Positions 9,433 to 22,735 are shown, counted from the first letter of the stretch. The stretch: 64,000 nt of DNA from Eonycteris spelaea (GCA_003508835.1 PUFA01000144.1:1426001-1490000); one strand, 5' to 3'. Translations and numbers: made by a program. Notes: generated by a model not told the origin, from the sequence alone.

Positions 9433-12400
9433 CTGAAAAAGAGGAATAGTTTTAAAGAAAGAGCATTTAGGAATATATTATTAGAATGAGCAAACCAATG
9501 TGCTTTTGTAAATGTCTTGACTAGGGGTTGTACATGTAATTTCATGTTGCCCAAGATTTAGCTATACTTGTTTTGCAAAGGTAATGATGTATTAGCTTAA
9601 ATAGAATGACAATTCCTGTGAGTGCTATATGGCTCAATCTAGTTGATGCTATGACACTCCACATTGATGCCATGCCTATGTGTCTTAACTTATAAGTAAT
9701 AATGACCTTATACCAAAAAGTCTTAAGTAAAAATTTTTTCTGGGCAGTGAAAATATGTTGAATGCTAATTTTTTTCATCTTCATCTACTCTCCACTGCTC
9801 TGAGGAATTTTTGTTGTTGTTGTTGCTGTTGTTTGTTGTTGTTGCATTCAACATCAGTGGCCCTACCTGTCTTTTACTCTGGCCTCTTTGCCATATTTAG
9901 AAATTCCATGTAAAAACACCAGTGATGACTGCAGTGACATATGTTACCTGGATAAACTAGGCCTTTTATTCCTTCTCTGTTAGTGCACTTGCCTGCTCTT
10001 TTCTTGGACCAAATTTATCCTAGATTCTGAAATATATCTTTTTAAAACATCTTTGAGGAATAATTAACAAATATATTTGTGTATATTTAAAGTATATGAA
10101 GTGATGATTTCGCATACATACACATTATAGAATGATTACCAAGATCAAGAAAATACAACCATCACCCCACGTAGTTAACATAGGTAACTTTTGTGCATAT
10201 GTGAGAATGGTTAAAATCTGCTCTCGCAATTTGCAAATATGCAATACGTATTATTAACTAATCATCATGCTGTACATTAAGAACCCAATAGTTTTTCCTT
10301 GGCACCTAGGAGTCCTACTTCTTTTCTTTCATCTTATATGTTAACTGGTCAATTTCTCCACCAGACTATGTGTTCCTTGGGGGCAGAATTTTATTCATTT
10401 CTGTATCCCCCTAACACTTAGCAAAATTCCCATACATGATCAGTATCTAATTCCAAAAGTAAACCAAACTGAGTCTTGTTTCACTTTTTTTTTTTTTTTT
10501 TTTTGTATTTCACACGACATCAGGTAAGTAAGTATATCAGAGCTTTCAGAAAATATTTGGTGAAGAAAAGATTTGTTGGTACTCACATGTCTTTTCAACC
10601 ACTTCCCCCTTATACAAAGGGACATGTTTGCAGAGCTGCTCAATGGGTGACCCAAACAGGAACCAGTCCACATCTATGATCAGAGACTGCAGAGGGTTGT
10701 ACTTGACCCAGGTATATTTGTTGGAGAACATGTTGTTCAAAGTCTAGATCAATATGTTAGAATGGAATTGGGTAAAATAAAGTGACATAAGCTGGAGTAT
10801 CTTGTTCTAAATTGTGACTTTTCCTCTTTCAGATTATTACATAGAAGGCAGTCAGGGATCTCAAGACATCATCTCCTTCTGACCACTAGGTCATAAGAGA
10901 AGCATCATATTTCCAGTGTTAGTCTGCTTCTGGTGACAATAAAACCCAGAGAGGGTGAAACTTATGCCAAAGCTGGCAAAAATGGAAAATTACAGAGGGA
11001 GAATTAAATCCCAAATTTCTAGCTTCATGTAGTGTTTATCCTCACTGCACTGTATAGTTTCTTTGCACCTTGTATCCTCAAATATTATAACCGCTCATTT
11101 TCCTGCCAGTCACTATTTCTTAGAGCCCTGCTCCAAGAACAGAGGCTGTTCAATTCTTTCTACAGAGACACTGGAATTTATTATAAGTTCTTGTATTTTG
11201 GACTGCATGGTGAAAATCAAGCTAAGAGACATACTCCTGCTTCAAAAACAATAAATGTGAAAACACTTTAATAAGTGGAGGGTATCACATCTACTATAAG
11301 GTGTAATATGATTTTCCCCCTCACCCTCTTCATTTCTTTATAGGCACCAGTATTCGCTGCCTCAAGAACAGGGAGTAGTTAAGCATGCTCCAGAATTACC
11401 TTCCTCTCATAGATGTACCGTTCGAGTTGGTCCAGAGCAGGGATGGCTCTATGGTTCATCTTCATGACATAGCAGGCTCTTCGGGACAGCACCCTGGATG
11501 CGATGTAACCCTGAGGCACCAAAAGTATGGTTACTGCCCCTCCCAATTCCCTGGGTTCTGCACTTGGTGAGGATGACATCTGAACCTTGAGAAGCCTCGA
11601 GCATGCACAGTGAGGACATGTGATTACCTTTCAATCCGCAATCAGTTCTATCCATCTGACTTTTTTTTCATAGTATTTTTATTTTTTTCATTTGTCATGT
11701 CTATCTCTGAAATTGTGAAAACCCATGACTGTGCCCTACGTTTTATGTGACGGAACCAGGGTCCTAGTTTGCGATTTGAAAGACTGAGAAGCAGCAGGTC
11801 TCTGTCTCTTTCTATTGACTTCATCCAGCCTCTTCCTCAATTTAGAGTAAATTCCGTAATCTTTAGAACCTTGCTTTCCAATTTGTTAGTTATTAGCCAC
11901 ATGTAGCGATTTAAATTTAAACTCGAACTAAATAAAATTTAAAATGTACTTCCTCTGTCACACATTTCAAGTGCTCAGTCCACACAGTGGCTGCTTCTTT
12001 CTGGAAAACACAGTTTCAGAAAGTTCTATTGGACAATGTTACTTCAGAAACTCTCCTTAACATCCTCACACCCACCCTCATCCCCCCGCAACACACACAT
12101 ACATGCGTCGTCTATTCTTCCTTCCTTTACCATCTTCTCTCCATCTTTTCTCTGCCTCAAACTCAAGATGGCTGGATAGGGATGGGTTGAAGGAAGTTGG
12201 GATTGAAAGAGCAGTGGAGGGTGAGGACCTTGGAGCCAGAAGGAGCCTAAGGCCATCTAATTTTCATCTAGAGTAGAATTTTCTCTACAGAATTTCAAAT
12301 ACTTAGGCAGCCTATAAGACTGTATATAACATAAATCCTTCTACTTCCTGTTTTTCAATTCTTTCAAATTGCAAGTTCCTAAAATTCAAAAATAGACAGA

Positions 12401-15400
12401 GACCAAGCCTGATGATAGTGGAAACCACATAAACTAAATTTTCACCACTTCAATTTTTAAAAGATAGGGATTTTCCTGGCAACTGCTTAAAAACTGTTTC
12501 ACAACTTCCTTTTAACCCATATCTTTCAAAGACTCTACTTTCAACTGTGTTCTGAAACTCCCAGTATCAATGGGGAGAAAGTTGTGACGAGGTTTCTAGA
12601 CAAAAAGAAGAAGAAAAACACATTCAGATGACCTACTTATATCACAGTGGTCATATCCTCTGTCCCTATGTTAAAGCAGGTTTATAACTAGTATCAGTGA
12701 AACAAATGGAAAACAAATAAATAAATAAATAAATAGATAAAGGACAGAATAAGTTTTCTGAGCAGATTTCTGAGACTTATTGTTAATAATAGTAACTAAA
12801 TCTTGGAAATAGTTTGATATTTTTTAAGTAACACACTTTCTTTCTTAGAGGAGAAGAATGAATTATTGCCTATACCACATACATAGTTAAATGTGTATAG
12901 CTGTTCTAGGTTTCTGCTATTCTGCAATTTTTCATGATGTTTTTTCTGCATAATTTTTTTTTTTTGTATTAGAAGCCCTAATTCATTGATTTACTCATTC
13001 AACAAGTATTTTTAAGAGTCTGTGTGCCAGACACTATTTTGGGCTTCGGTCACTCTTTCTGAGCCTGTTATGAGACATTGTCACATGCCCAATTTCCACT
13101 TGCAGAGGTCAAGTAAAAGTGTATGTTTCTTGTCATGTTTTTTTCTTAGAAGTGATTTTGTTTGTGTTTTAATCAATAGTTTGATTATTTAAAGGGAAAA
13201 AAACAGAAGTAAGAAAAATCTGATGAATCGAAAGAGTAGATTTTGAATTCAAATATGTACTAAAGGACTACCCTGCCCTTCAGAAACCCAGTCTTATAGA
13301 ATATAAAAATTCCCTTGCTGCTTACGTGCTTATAGTCAAAAATCGTCGTAGAGGAGCACGATCCTGCATGAATGTTAACGATAGCGATATTTTTTTCATT
13401 GTCAATTGTCATTGTCTCTTGAACATTGCCACCTTTGTTGTTTGGGCTAATGATGTTATAAACCTAGATTGAGAACAAAGACATATGGTTATTCTATTAA
13501 TCACATGCATTTGAAAGGATACCTCCCAGCAAAATAAAGCCGTCCACCTGCTATGACGAAGAAATTGAAGCCTGAAACCTCTCTGCTGGGATCCCAGACC
13601 AAAAGTACGTACTAAAATAAAAATGCAAAACTCTTCCTAATAGCTTACTACATATGATATGGAGCAATTAATGACAGCACAGGAGAAATGAGATTGGTGA
13701 CATTTGAAAGCAATAGGTTACATTTTTTAAGGTATTGCAATTGGAAAGAAATTATGGCATTGTTTCCATTATTGGTCATTTCTGGGATTCTCTCCAAAAT
13801 AGACCATATGGACACTCTACTGTCCTTCAAATTATCTTGTATCTTCCTTTTCCTCTCCCCACACCATCAAGCTATAAAGTCCAGAATGAATCGACTCACA
13901 TCATATCCATGAGATTGTGTTCCAAAGATGGCCAGCACCACCAGAAATACCACCTGAAAAACAGAACAGTCACTTCCATTCCTTGTAGGGTAATCACTGA
14001 AGGGGACACTAGACAGGAAAAGTGGAAATATCTCAGAAAAATCACACTGAGGGACACTGGTGAGTCATCATGGGTGGGCAACGATCCATTTCTAAAGTAT
14101 GAAACACACACACATTCACTCTTTTGAAAGGTATTTATTGAGTTCATTATATTTTTCAGACACAAGTTTCTACTTTTGTCACCCAATTCCCAGCCCTTCC
14201 CAACATCAAAACCTTTTACACAGCATGTGTTCCTATGCCGGGAAGAACTTGGGACAGGTGGGCAGTGAGAAGGACTGATTTTACTCTGAGAATACCTTGG
14301 TGAGACTCACACTAGTTTTGAATTACAAGAGATTAATTTGCATTCACTGGTAAAAAAAATAAAAGTTATTTAATTCCTTGAGAGTAAGAAGGTTAAACAG
14401 ATTGAAAATGATTCATGGGCAACAGGCACAATGGATTCCTAAGGGAAACTATAAAAATAAGATGCTTGGGGGCATGATTGGCTTTTGAGGCTGACCCCAA
14501 GGAAAACCTCCCTATTCTCTACTAACCCATGCTTAGCAATACCATCAGACACGTGTAGGGCCAGCAGGCCATGAGACTGACACTGAGGCGGCTCTGACAG
14601 TTTTCTGTAGTTATGTAAAAGTCTGATCCAATGAGCTGATCCTGATTTCATGTTGTCTCTTCTGAATCACAGTGTGCTGCACTGTCATTGAAAACTGCTG
14701 GTGGCAGGGGTCTGCGGGAAGGCAGACATTTTGAAGAACCATCAGCAGGATTTTCTACTTCATTTTCCATATAGCCAATAATGTTTCTCTCCTGCAGACT
14801 GGATGTGGAGCATCTAACAAAAACCTGTATGCAGATATCTAACCTGCCTACTTACGTAGGGATGCAACATCTCGACTTCAGGTTTCTAGTAATCTCTGAC
14901 ACGCCTATGTATTCTATTTTATGGGTCTAATATAGAGTTTTTTACAGATGACTGGAGAACTGACCACCTTAGTAGTATGATTAGAAAGAACTAGGGAGGT
15001 GTTCCTGCCCCCAAATAACCATCCACCAACATCGTGATAAATACACAATAGTTACAGGTTTGTGTTACCAGGTTAGGTCTCTTCTTAGAGAATCAAGAGA
15101 CTCTTAGGGCACAGAAGTCTTTAAGCTGACAGTCTTGAACACCTTATGGGGAGGTCCTTGCCATTTGCTTTCTCCCCCAGCAGCTAAATGAGAATAAGAG
15201 ACAGAGGCTCAGGGAAGGAGTGCCACTCTGCCTCAGAACATGGCCTACTGCCATGCAGCACTGCAGTGTGGAATGGGAGACTGGGATCAGGGCTGGGGTC
15301 AGTTGGAGGGAAAAGGGAGGTCATGGCAGGGATGTTTTGCAGCTACTGCTCCTGTAAGTGGGGCCTAAAATGGGTAAATGCCAAGCCTAAATCCCGCATT

Positions 15401-15946
15401 TACTAGCTTGGGAAAATCATATTCCTCTGGGCCTCAGGCTCCTCATCTGTGGAATGGAGCTGTTAACGTGAATAGATGAAATTATTCATGTAAGGTGTTT
15501 ATCGTAGGGCCTAGTATGCACTTGGGAAATGAATGCTGCTACAGTTATTATTATTATTATTGATGTTACTAATATTATTTTAAAATTCATTTCCCTTTTG
15601 GATAGTAAATGCATTTGTGCTAAAATGCCTAAATTCCCTCTGAAGCTCACAGTAAGAATTATTAAAAATCCTCCAAATTAACATTCTTAAATATTTCCAA
15701 TTTTTTTCTTTATAATATTTTAGTAAACATCTCAAAAAACACACAATGGACATATAACTATCTTACTTAATATTCAACATTGTTCCTGCCAAAAACATTA
15801 TTAATTCAACCACAGAAACTTAAACGTATACACAATGTTTGTCTCAGAACCCTGAAATACAGCACATATTGGATATGAACACTCTCTGCAAGAAGCCACC
15901 ACAAGACTATAAAGAAGCACAAACAAATACTCACAAAGACTTTCAT
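9350..15946 (-). CDS. GKN2: Gastrokine-2 (six coding exons, complete)
   Basis: Secreted BRICHOS-domain protein of gastric surface mucous cells; in human it forms a disulfide-linked heterodimer with TFF1. Coding exons: 15946-15935, 13953-13900, 13463-13326, 11510-11400, 10743-10587, 9432-9350, all with GT-AG introns and matching phases, giving 184 residues, the same length as human GKN2. Residues 1-20 are a signal peptide (hydrophobic core ending QSHG). The BRICHOS domain spans roughly 54-150 with Asp65, Cys81 and Cys143. Cys58 (mature position 38) is the TFF1-linking cysteine. The C-terminus has Cys165 and Cys179 and ends ADIRI. A TATA box lies upstream at 16005-16011. No lesion is seen. It runs divergently from GKN1 across about 15 kb and has the GKN3 pseudogene on the opposite strand downstream. 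Confidence 0.96.
9811..9845 (+). repeat. (GTT)n microsatellite in GKN2 intron 5
   Basis: Imperfect TTG/GTT repeats interrupted once by GCT and once by GTTTG. Confidence 0.85.
10035..10300. repeat. L1 3'-end fragment in GKN2 intron 5
   Basis: Wording from gaggaataattaacaaatat through ttaaagtatatgaagtgatg and atgctgtacattaagaaccc follows the laurasiatherian L1 3' UTR. Confidence 0.6.
10587..10743 (-). CDS. GKN2: GKN2 coding exon 5
   Basis: Fifty-two codons plus one base, starting [12 protein letters not shown] and ending KGEVVEKT; donor GTGAGT. It carries the second BRICHOS cysteine in IEQLCKH. The acceptor is CTAG. Confidence 0.94.
11400..11510 (-). CDS. GKN2: GKN2 coding exon 4 (BRICHOS core)
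   Basis: Thirty-seven codons beginning [13 protein letters not shown], with acceptor CTCAG and donor GTAATT. Cys81 is the first BRICHOS cysteine. Confidence 0.95.
11884..12036 (-). repeat. MER5A-like hAT transposon
   Basis: The parts tattagccacatgtag and gttctattggaca are the MER5A consensus read backwards. A non-autonomous Charlie-type hAT element in GKN2 intron 3, between exons 3 and 4. Confidence 0.7.
12713..12736 (+). repeat. (AAAT)n microsatellite
   Basis: Five tandem AAAT units then AGATAA, in GKN2 intron 3. Confidence 0.85.
13326..13463 (-). CDS. GKN2: GKN2 coding exon 3
   Basis: Forty-six codons, acceptor CTAG and donor GTAAG. It contains the [13 protein letters not shown] linker, Cys58 (TFF1 partner cysteine) and the BRICHOS Asp65 in IFDYKH. 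Confidence 0.95.
13900..13953 (-). CDS. GKN2: GKN2 coding exon 2 (signal peptide)
   Basis: Eighteen codons between a TTTTCAG acceptor and a GTGAGT donor. It encodes the hydrophobic signal core [16 protein letters not shown] and the mature start YD. Same length as GKN1 exon 2. Confidence 0.95.
15400..15560. repeat. MIR SINE fragment
   Basis: The words agcttgggaaaatca, cctcaggctcctcatctgtg and the atgcacttgggaaatgaatg end follow MIR, then a short (ATT)n. In GKN2 intron 1. Confidence 0.7.
15935..15946 (-). CDS. GKN2: GKN2 coding exon 1 (MKVF)
   Basis: ATG at 15946-15944 and four codons, then donor GTGAGT (15934-15929). The same 12 nt first coding exon is seen in GKN1. The 5' UTR extends to about 15980. 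Confidence 0.93.
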
Positions 15947-16004
15947 TTTGCCTGATGAGAAGGAGGTGTTGGAGCAAGTGAGGCTGCTTGGTGCAGCTTG
16001 TACC

Positions 16005-16011
16005 CTTTATA
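16005..16011 (-). promoter_or_regulatory. GKN2 TATA box
   Basis: TATAAAG on the minus strand, preceded by CCAATA, about 60 nt before the ATG. Spacing implies transcription starting near 15975-15980. Confidence 0.8.
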
Positions 16012-16149
16012 TTGGCTTTCAGGTGTGGAAATCTTCTCAGACCGATCTCTTTGGAAAAGACCATGTCATATCTCCGACACACCCCAGCAAACTCCTTTAT
16101 CAGGATCGAGACCCAACCACATAACCTAATATCAATGAAGTTCATTAGT

Positions 16150-18450
16150 CACTAATGAAATTTCACCACTTGGTCATTCTGTAAATATTCCCTGCTTATC
16201 TGCTCCATGTTGCACTTGATAGTTCAATTTCCACCCTTTGAAAACATTGCAAGATGCTTATTTTACACAAACATCTTATAGACATATAAGAACATATTCC
16301 TAATAAGATCTCCCCTGATGGTAAAGTCCTCCCTTGAGACCTGGATCTTCATTCAGTATCTTTTCATCCTTGCCCTGCTCATTGAATTCCTCCTCTCAAG
16401 GAATGGATGAGACTGGTGGCAAGAACAGTGACTGAGGGAGCCTTGTTTCGAAACAAATAGCCTTGTGACTTTATTTCTCCTTCCCCTTAGAATTGGTGCC
16501 AATTTTCAGGGCTTTATGAGGAACAAGGCTCAGGGATTTCCCTGCCCAATTACCAGGCTTAACCAAAATTTTACAGTAAACCTTACTCAAAACACTGTGA
16601 AAACTCTGATTTATATATCTCTAGTTATCTTGAGATACATCGAGAAATCCTCAGATTAAAAAAGAGAGAGCGAATAAAGTTTAATTTGTGTAATTTTTAT
16701 AAGGCCACAATCAGAAAAGGCTAGCCAGTTTTAGGAGGGGATCACAAACTCAAGCAGGGAAATACAAAAACAAATAAGAAATTGCAAAATCGTTAAATAA
16801 AAATCACTACAGTAAGCAAAGAAATAACATAAATGAAGTCCTTGATCTACAACTACAGTGACTTCCTAACTAGCAGCTTTTTAAAATGGGGCTTTTTAAA
16901 AGCAGTCATTTGAGCACTTTGGGGCTTACCTAGTTCACTGGAATTCCACTACACTGGCTATTCGCTTGGGGTGGATGTAAAATGCTCTGCTTTAAAAAAT
17001 CATTCTGAGATAGCAGCAGCAAGAAGGATTACAGTTTTGTGGTACCTCTGCCAATTTTCTCTCATATCTGGCTCCCAAGTCCCCCCAAAGCAAGCCAATT
17101 CTCTCACCTATAGACATGAGAGCAGATGGAGGTATTACCCTCTGTCCTCTACTTTGTCCCCTGCCTGTCCCCAGGAGTTCTGAGTCTATATGTTGAGCAT
17201 GATAATAGTCAGCATTTATGGAGCATTTGCTATGTTCTAGCACTTTTTGAGCACTTTGCATATATCGATTCGTTCAATTCTCATAACAATGCGATAGGTT
17301 ACCTTTTGTACATGTCTCATGTTACAGACAAGAAAACTAAGTTAAATGACTCCTCAGCATTACTCAGCTTTGCAGAGCAAGTGAGAATCTGAGCCCAATC
17401 TGACTCCACAGTCCACACTCTTAACTACTAGTACTCCGTGACCTCTCTTTGCAGTTGCTGGTAAGTGTAACTTTTTGCCTTGCTGAGATAGGGTGGGGGC
17501 GGGGGGGGGAGGGTGAGGAGGGCGGGGAGGCATTAGTAAAGAGGCTTCTGTTTCTAGAATGTTTCTTGACTGAAATACTGGCTTAGAAAAATCATGCCTA
17601 CCCATAACTCAGTGGTGAACACTTTTAAATAGAGAGAATGAGACACCGTTGTAAAAGTTGCTGTAAGTGAAATTCATGGCTAAGCTGCCCAGCTCGCACT
17701 GAGGGGGTGAAATTGCCAACATGGAAGGGCCTGGTGCTGGCTGCACCTGCACCTTGGACACTGATGCAGCAGGTTTGCGAAAGGGCACAGACATGTGGAC
17801 TTCTAAACCTCCATGGGTGGTTCTGATTGAAAGAGCTGTTTCAGAACCTGTTCAAACCCCTCATGAGGAAACTAAGACTCGAGCAGGTTAAAAATGTGGT
17901 CAAGGTCATATGTATAGTTAGCGGCAAAGATAAGACTTTTGCTTGCTACTCTAGTGTTCAAACAAAATAGTAAATTCACTCGGTTTGTTGCCTTTATTTA
18001 CATAAGTTTAAATCTATTTTAACTGTTACCTTTTTTATTATGAGACCTAAATTCTCTATTTTTCTGTTTCCTCTCTTTCACCCCTTTCCTCTTTCCCCTC
18101 TTCCCTTTCCTTTCTCTCTCTCACACACAATTTATTTTTTCAACTCTTCTTTCTTATTTTGCAGGCATTTACATTATATCTGGATATACCATAATATACC
18201 ATAATATATTAGACTCAACATGTCTAAAATAAAAGTGGCATTTTTTCCCCAAAAGCAGTTACTGTGGTGGTGGTTTTTTTGACTTCGTTATTTCTTTTGA
18301 CAATTTCTCCAGGTCTTCAGGCTCACGTTAAAGTCATCCTTGGTTCTTCTGGCATTTTCCCTCTATAATGCCTCTCCCTTTTGTATCTTTCTTTTCATCT
18401 GTTGACCCGTGCTCCATTCCTTGTCCTGACCATTACACACTGTCCCTGTT
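16150..18450. other. Intergenic, no gene seen
   Basis: Upstream flank of GKN2. Apart from a MIR (17190-17410) and a G-rich tract (about 17496-17512) nothing recognisable was found. Confidence 0.5.
17190..17410. repeat. MIR SINE, nearly full length
   Basis: Reads agcatttatggagcatttgc, tgttctagcac, tctcataacaatgcgatagg, acagacaagaaaactaag and the agtgagaatctgagcccaat segment, all in MIR order. Confidence 0.75.
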
Positions 18451-18459
18451 ATAATGACT

Positions 18460-18860
18460 GTAATAGTCAGAATAATTGGCACGAGCTGTTGTAACAAGCA
18501 ACACCTAAAGCTCAGTGATTTGACAAAAGGAACTTTTATTTCTCACTCACATAAAGTCCAATACAAATAACTTCATGGTGAGTGGTTGGCCAAGTGCTGA
18601 TTCATGGATTCCAGTTTTTTCCTTATGCAGCTTCCCTGTCTTCCATATGTAGCTCCATGGTTATTCCAAAATCAGCGAGCTAGCAAATGGGAGTTTAGAT
18701 CAACAGCCTGAGAAGACACATCTGCTTTCAACTTCTTCAGACAGAAAATGACCACATCTGTTCATTATCCATGGTAAGGAGCAGTCGCGTGACCATATCT
18801 AGACGTGAGGGAAATGAAGCTCAGCTCTATGCCAAGAAGAGGAAGCCCGTCAATGCCAAA
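18460..18860. repeat. MaLR-like LTR fragment
   Basis: Reads taatagtcagaataattggc, cttttatttctcactcacat and a gtgaccatatctagacgtg-type end, consistent with an old MLT/MST-type LTR. Subfamily not assigned. Confidence 0.5.
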
Positions 18861-20279
18861 AGACAGAAATTTTCTTCCTTCTTCCAGGCTGCCCATTCTT
18901 CCATCCTCAACATTGCTATTAATCTTTGGCTTTAAAGCACTACTTTGCCTACATTGCTCTTGTGTTCAGTAACTTTTAAAAATTCTCCATCAACTCTAAG
19001 ACAAAGTTGAACACTCTTAGCTTGGGTTTTAACTCACTCGACAGTCTTCCAAACTAACTTCCCCAAGTGGTACGAGTGAGAAAAATATTCTAAACAAAGG
19101 AAAAAAGATGTGACCATAAAAATAGAAAGGGGTTCATCTACTCAATTGTCACAAAAGACACTCAATCCATTTGACTATAATTTCCCTGTCCTTTCCTGCT
19201 ATATCCTAAACTCTCCATTTTTATTCCTTTTATACTACCTTTGTCCATTTTGTCTTTCTTCCTCCTCTTCTTCTCTCCTTCCTTCCTTCCTTTAGTTCCC
19301 TACTTCCTTCTATTCTTATTGACTTTCTACCTTATGGAAATCACTGGAAGAACATTCTGAAAGGGATAGAAGGATGAACTAGACACAAAGAGTCTCTTCT
19401 CTCAGAGGATTTGCTGTCTATTATAAAACACAAATAACTATTAAAATATAATAAATGTTAAGTATCAGAGGAGAGGCATGAGTAGAATATAATGATCCAA
19501 AGTACAAATTGTATTGGCCATACCTGTCAATGATAAGCAAAAAATATATTTATATTCTTCATTGTTTTCTTCATTATATAACTAATCACTCCTTTCCTTT
19601 AATGGTCCTAAATTTAGCTAATGTCTTTTATTTAATGACCCTAAAGTCACATACTAAGGTCATAACATATACCCTCCTCTGCTCCCAACTCTCTCAAAGC
19701 TCCACTTTGATATGGTACCGTCAGCTTATGAACTCATTATCATGTCATTTTTTGCCATATCCAAGAAAGAGCTCAAACTTGCTGTTAAGAGGGGAAAATT
19801 CAATCTAAATAGCCCTGGGATGAGGATATAGTTATTTGGGCAAGCTAATGTAGGTTCTACCATAAGAAAATATTAATTTCAATTTTAAAGATACATGTAA
19901 ACAATGTACATGATGTAAAAGAAGCAAATAAGAAAAACAGGGGAAAAATACAAATAAATTTTGATCTGATTTTGGCAATGCAAAAGATTTTCTAAGCTTA
20001 ACAGTATAGAATAAATTACAAGAGGAATGATATATATAATCTTAACTGCATAAAACATAAAAGATAATTGTTTTTAAAACAGTAAAATTTAAAGGCAATT
20101 TAAAACTCAGAAAAATGTTTTTAACATTTATGAGAAACGAATGGCAACATTTTCTGTTTCTCCTTAAGAATGAATAACATTCTTTATTTTTATAATTAAT
20201 AAACACTCAAGTGCTTATTAAAAACATCCAAAGCATAATATTTTTAACTTACAAAAGTTTTTCATAAATCCACAGGAAA

Positions 20280-22735
20280 ATAATGAACACATACATCTTT
20301 TTAATGGGCAAAAAACCTGATTAGAGTAAGAGGAAGTGATAACAAAAGATGGTGAATGGTTGAAGCTCCAGAAACATTCCACCTGGATTTGAATTCTAAT
20401 TTCTCACACATACTTTAAAATCCTCATGTGGGAAAAAAAATGATAAAAAAGTGCCCCCTCAAAGCATACTTGTGAAGAGTGATGGGCTCACATACATAAA
20501 ATACAACAGTCACTGCCACAGAGTAAGCTCTCTATAAAATTTACCTAATACTATTATGATTATTTGTTGTAAATGAAACATTTCAACCTTGTAAATTTTT
20601 AGAGAATTGCAAATTCAATCAGCGTTATTAAATTAAATGTAAATGAAACTAAATATCTGGAAAGTCCATAATTATTTGAACTTTTTTTTTTTTTAAAAAA
20701 ACCACCTCTAAATAAGCCATAGATTAAAAAGAAAGTCAAAGAAATTGGAAAATAATTTTAATTGAATAGAATTAAAAATAAAACATATAGAGCTTTGTGG
20801 GATGAAGTTTCTTAAGCAGTGCTTACAGAAAAATTTGTAGCATCAAATACTCATAGTAGAAAAAGGAAAGGTCTCAAATAAATGATCTAAGTATTCATCT
20901 TAAGAAAACTGAAAACAGGTTTGGGTTTAATATTAAATTAAATTAAATTAAACCCAAAGCAAGCACAAAGAAAGAAATAATAAAGAGCAAAAACCAGAAA
21001 AATTGGATATAGAAAAAATAGAAAAAATTTAATGAAAAGCACCAATGGTTTCTTTTAAATATTCAGTCAAATTGATAAATCTCCAGTCAGACTGTTCAAG
21101 AAAAAAAAAAAAAGACATGAATTGTTAATATCACCAATCAAAGAGGATATCACCTCCTCACTGATTTTATATCCACTAAAAGAATAAGGAAATATTTTTA
21201 AAATCTTCAAAAATATTAGCATATTAAAGACAGCAATATATAAAAATAATAATGAATCATGACCAAGTGAAGTTTTTCCTGGGAATTCAAAATTCCTTTA
21301 ATATGTGAAAATCAATCAATATAATTCAATATATTTACTGTAAAAATAAAAAGCCATGTGATCATCTTGATAGAAAAGCATTTCTTTTCTCTGATATGAG
21401 TATTTAATGCTATACATTTCTCTCTAAATTTATATACTCACAATAACTCTAAGCAAACTAGGAATAAAAAGGAATTTCTTCATTCTGATAAAAGTCATCT
21501 ATAAAAAACCTTCAGCTAACATCATAATTAAAAATTCATAAAAGAAAAATTAATAAATTAGACTTCAATAAAGTTAAAAGTTTCTGCTCTTCAAAAGAAA
21601 CTTTATTTATGTAACTTTATGAAAATAAAAGACAGACTGAGAGAAAATATTTACAAAATATGTATTTTAATAAAGAACTTATAACTAAAATACATAAAGA
21701 ACTTTCATACTAATAATAAGAAAACATACATTTCAGTTCTAAAAATAAGCAAAATCTTTGAAAAGGCGGATTACTAAAAAGGATATGCAGATGTTGAAGA
21801 GGTCCATAAAAAGATGTTGAACCCCTTTGGTAGTTAGGAGTATGCACATTAAAACCACTACACATATTAGAATGGCTAAAAACAACAAGCAAACAGAACT
21901 GAAAATTCAAAGTGTTGTCAAAGATGTGGGGCAACTGAAACAATCATACATTGCCCCCTCAAAGCATCCTTGTGAACAGAGATGGGAATTCAAGATTCTA
22001 TAATATCTTTGGAAAACAGTTTGGCAATTTTTCATAGAAGTTAGTTGCAATTATCACGTGACCCAGAAATCCCATTCCTAGGTATTTACCCAAAGGAAAT
22101 AAAAATATATGTGTACATTAGAACCTGTATGTGAATATGTATAATGGTTTAATTTGTAATCATAAGAAATCGGAAATAAACCCAATTGCCTATTTTTAGG
22201 CAAGGCAACCCTTGGTTGACCTCACAGATTGCAAGGACCTTGTCAGTTTACAATCCCTAATTTTTTTATTTTTTTACACCACAGCACCTGGTCTTCCTAG
22301 GTGGTCTCCCATCCAAGTACTAACCAGGCCCAACCCTGCTTAGCTTCCGAGATCAGGCAGGATTAGGCTTGTTCAGGGTAGCATGACCATAGACCCAAAT
22401 GTGTTTCAATGATGATTGAATAGATAAATTGTGGTACATTTATGTAATGAAATACTACTTAGCAAAAAGAAAGAATCGACCCACTGACACTCAATGCAGA
22501 TGAATCTCGAATCCTTTACTCTCAGTGAACGCAGCCAGAATCAAAAGACTACCTACTGTATAATTCCATTTACATGACATTTTAGAAATATAAAACTAAA
22601 AGGATAGAAAACAGAGTGGTTGGCAGAGCCTGGGGATGAGGGGTAAGGTTGCTCATAAAGGGACACAGAGAACTTTTGGGGAGGAATGGCAATGTTCTAT
22701 ATTGCTTTTGCTGGTGGTTTATGACTGCAAACATT
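20280..22735 (+). repeat. Old L1 (L1M-type) 3' half, interrupted by a SINE
   Basis: A-rich sequence with L1 ORF2-end wording: gcacattaaaaccactaca, agaatggctaaaaacaacaa, aaagatgtggggcaactgaa, ttggcaatttttcatagaag, cattcctaggtatttaccca and attgtggtacatttatg. All frames are broken. The 5S-derived SINE at 22195-22394 splits it near 22190/22395. The first 600 nt are assigned less surely. Confidence 0.65.
22195..22394 (-). repeat. 5S rRNA-derived SINE (minus copy)
   Basis: On the minus strand, 22394 to about 22273 reads as a 5S rRNA gene: GTCTATGGTCATGCTACCCT, then AGCTAAGCAGGGT (A box), GGCCTGGTTAGTACTTGG and GGATGGGAGACC (C box). A tail follows with GTGTAAAAAAATAAA and GGGATTGTAAACTGACAAGG. The same tail follows the copy at 29257, so this is a mobile family, not a stray 5S pseudogene. 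It lies inside the L1. Short target-site similarity (acccaa) is seen at both ends. Fruit bats are known to carry such SINEs (MEG-RS and MEG-RL). Confidence 0.82.

Noticed and set aside
22273..22394. Working 5S rRNA gene
   Set aside because: Several substitutions, a non-5S tail shared with a second copy, and insertion in an L1 show it is a SINE.
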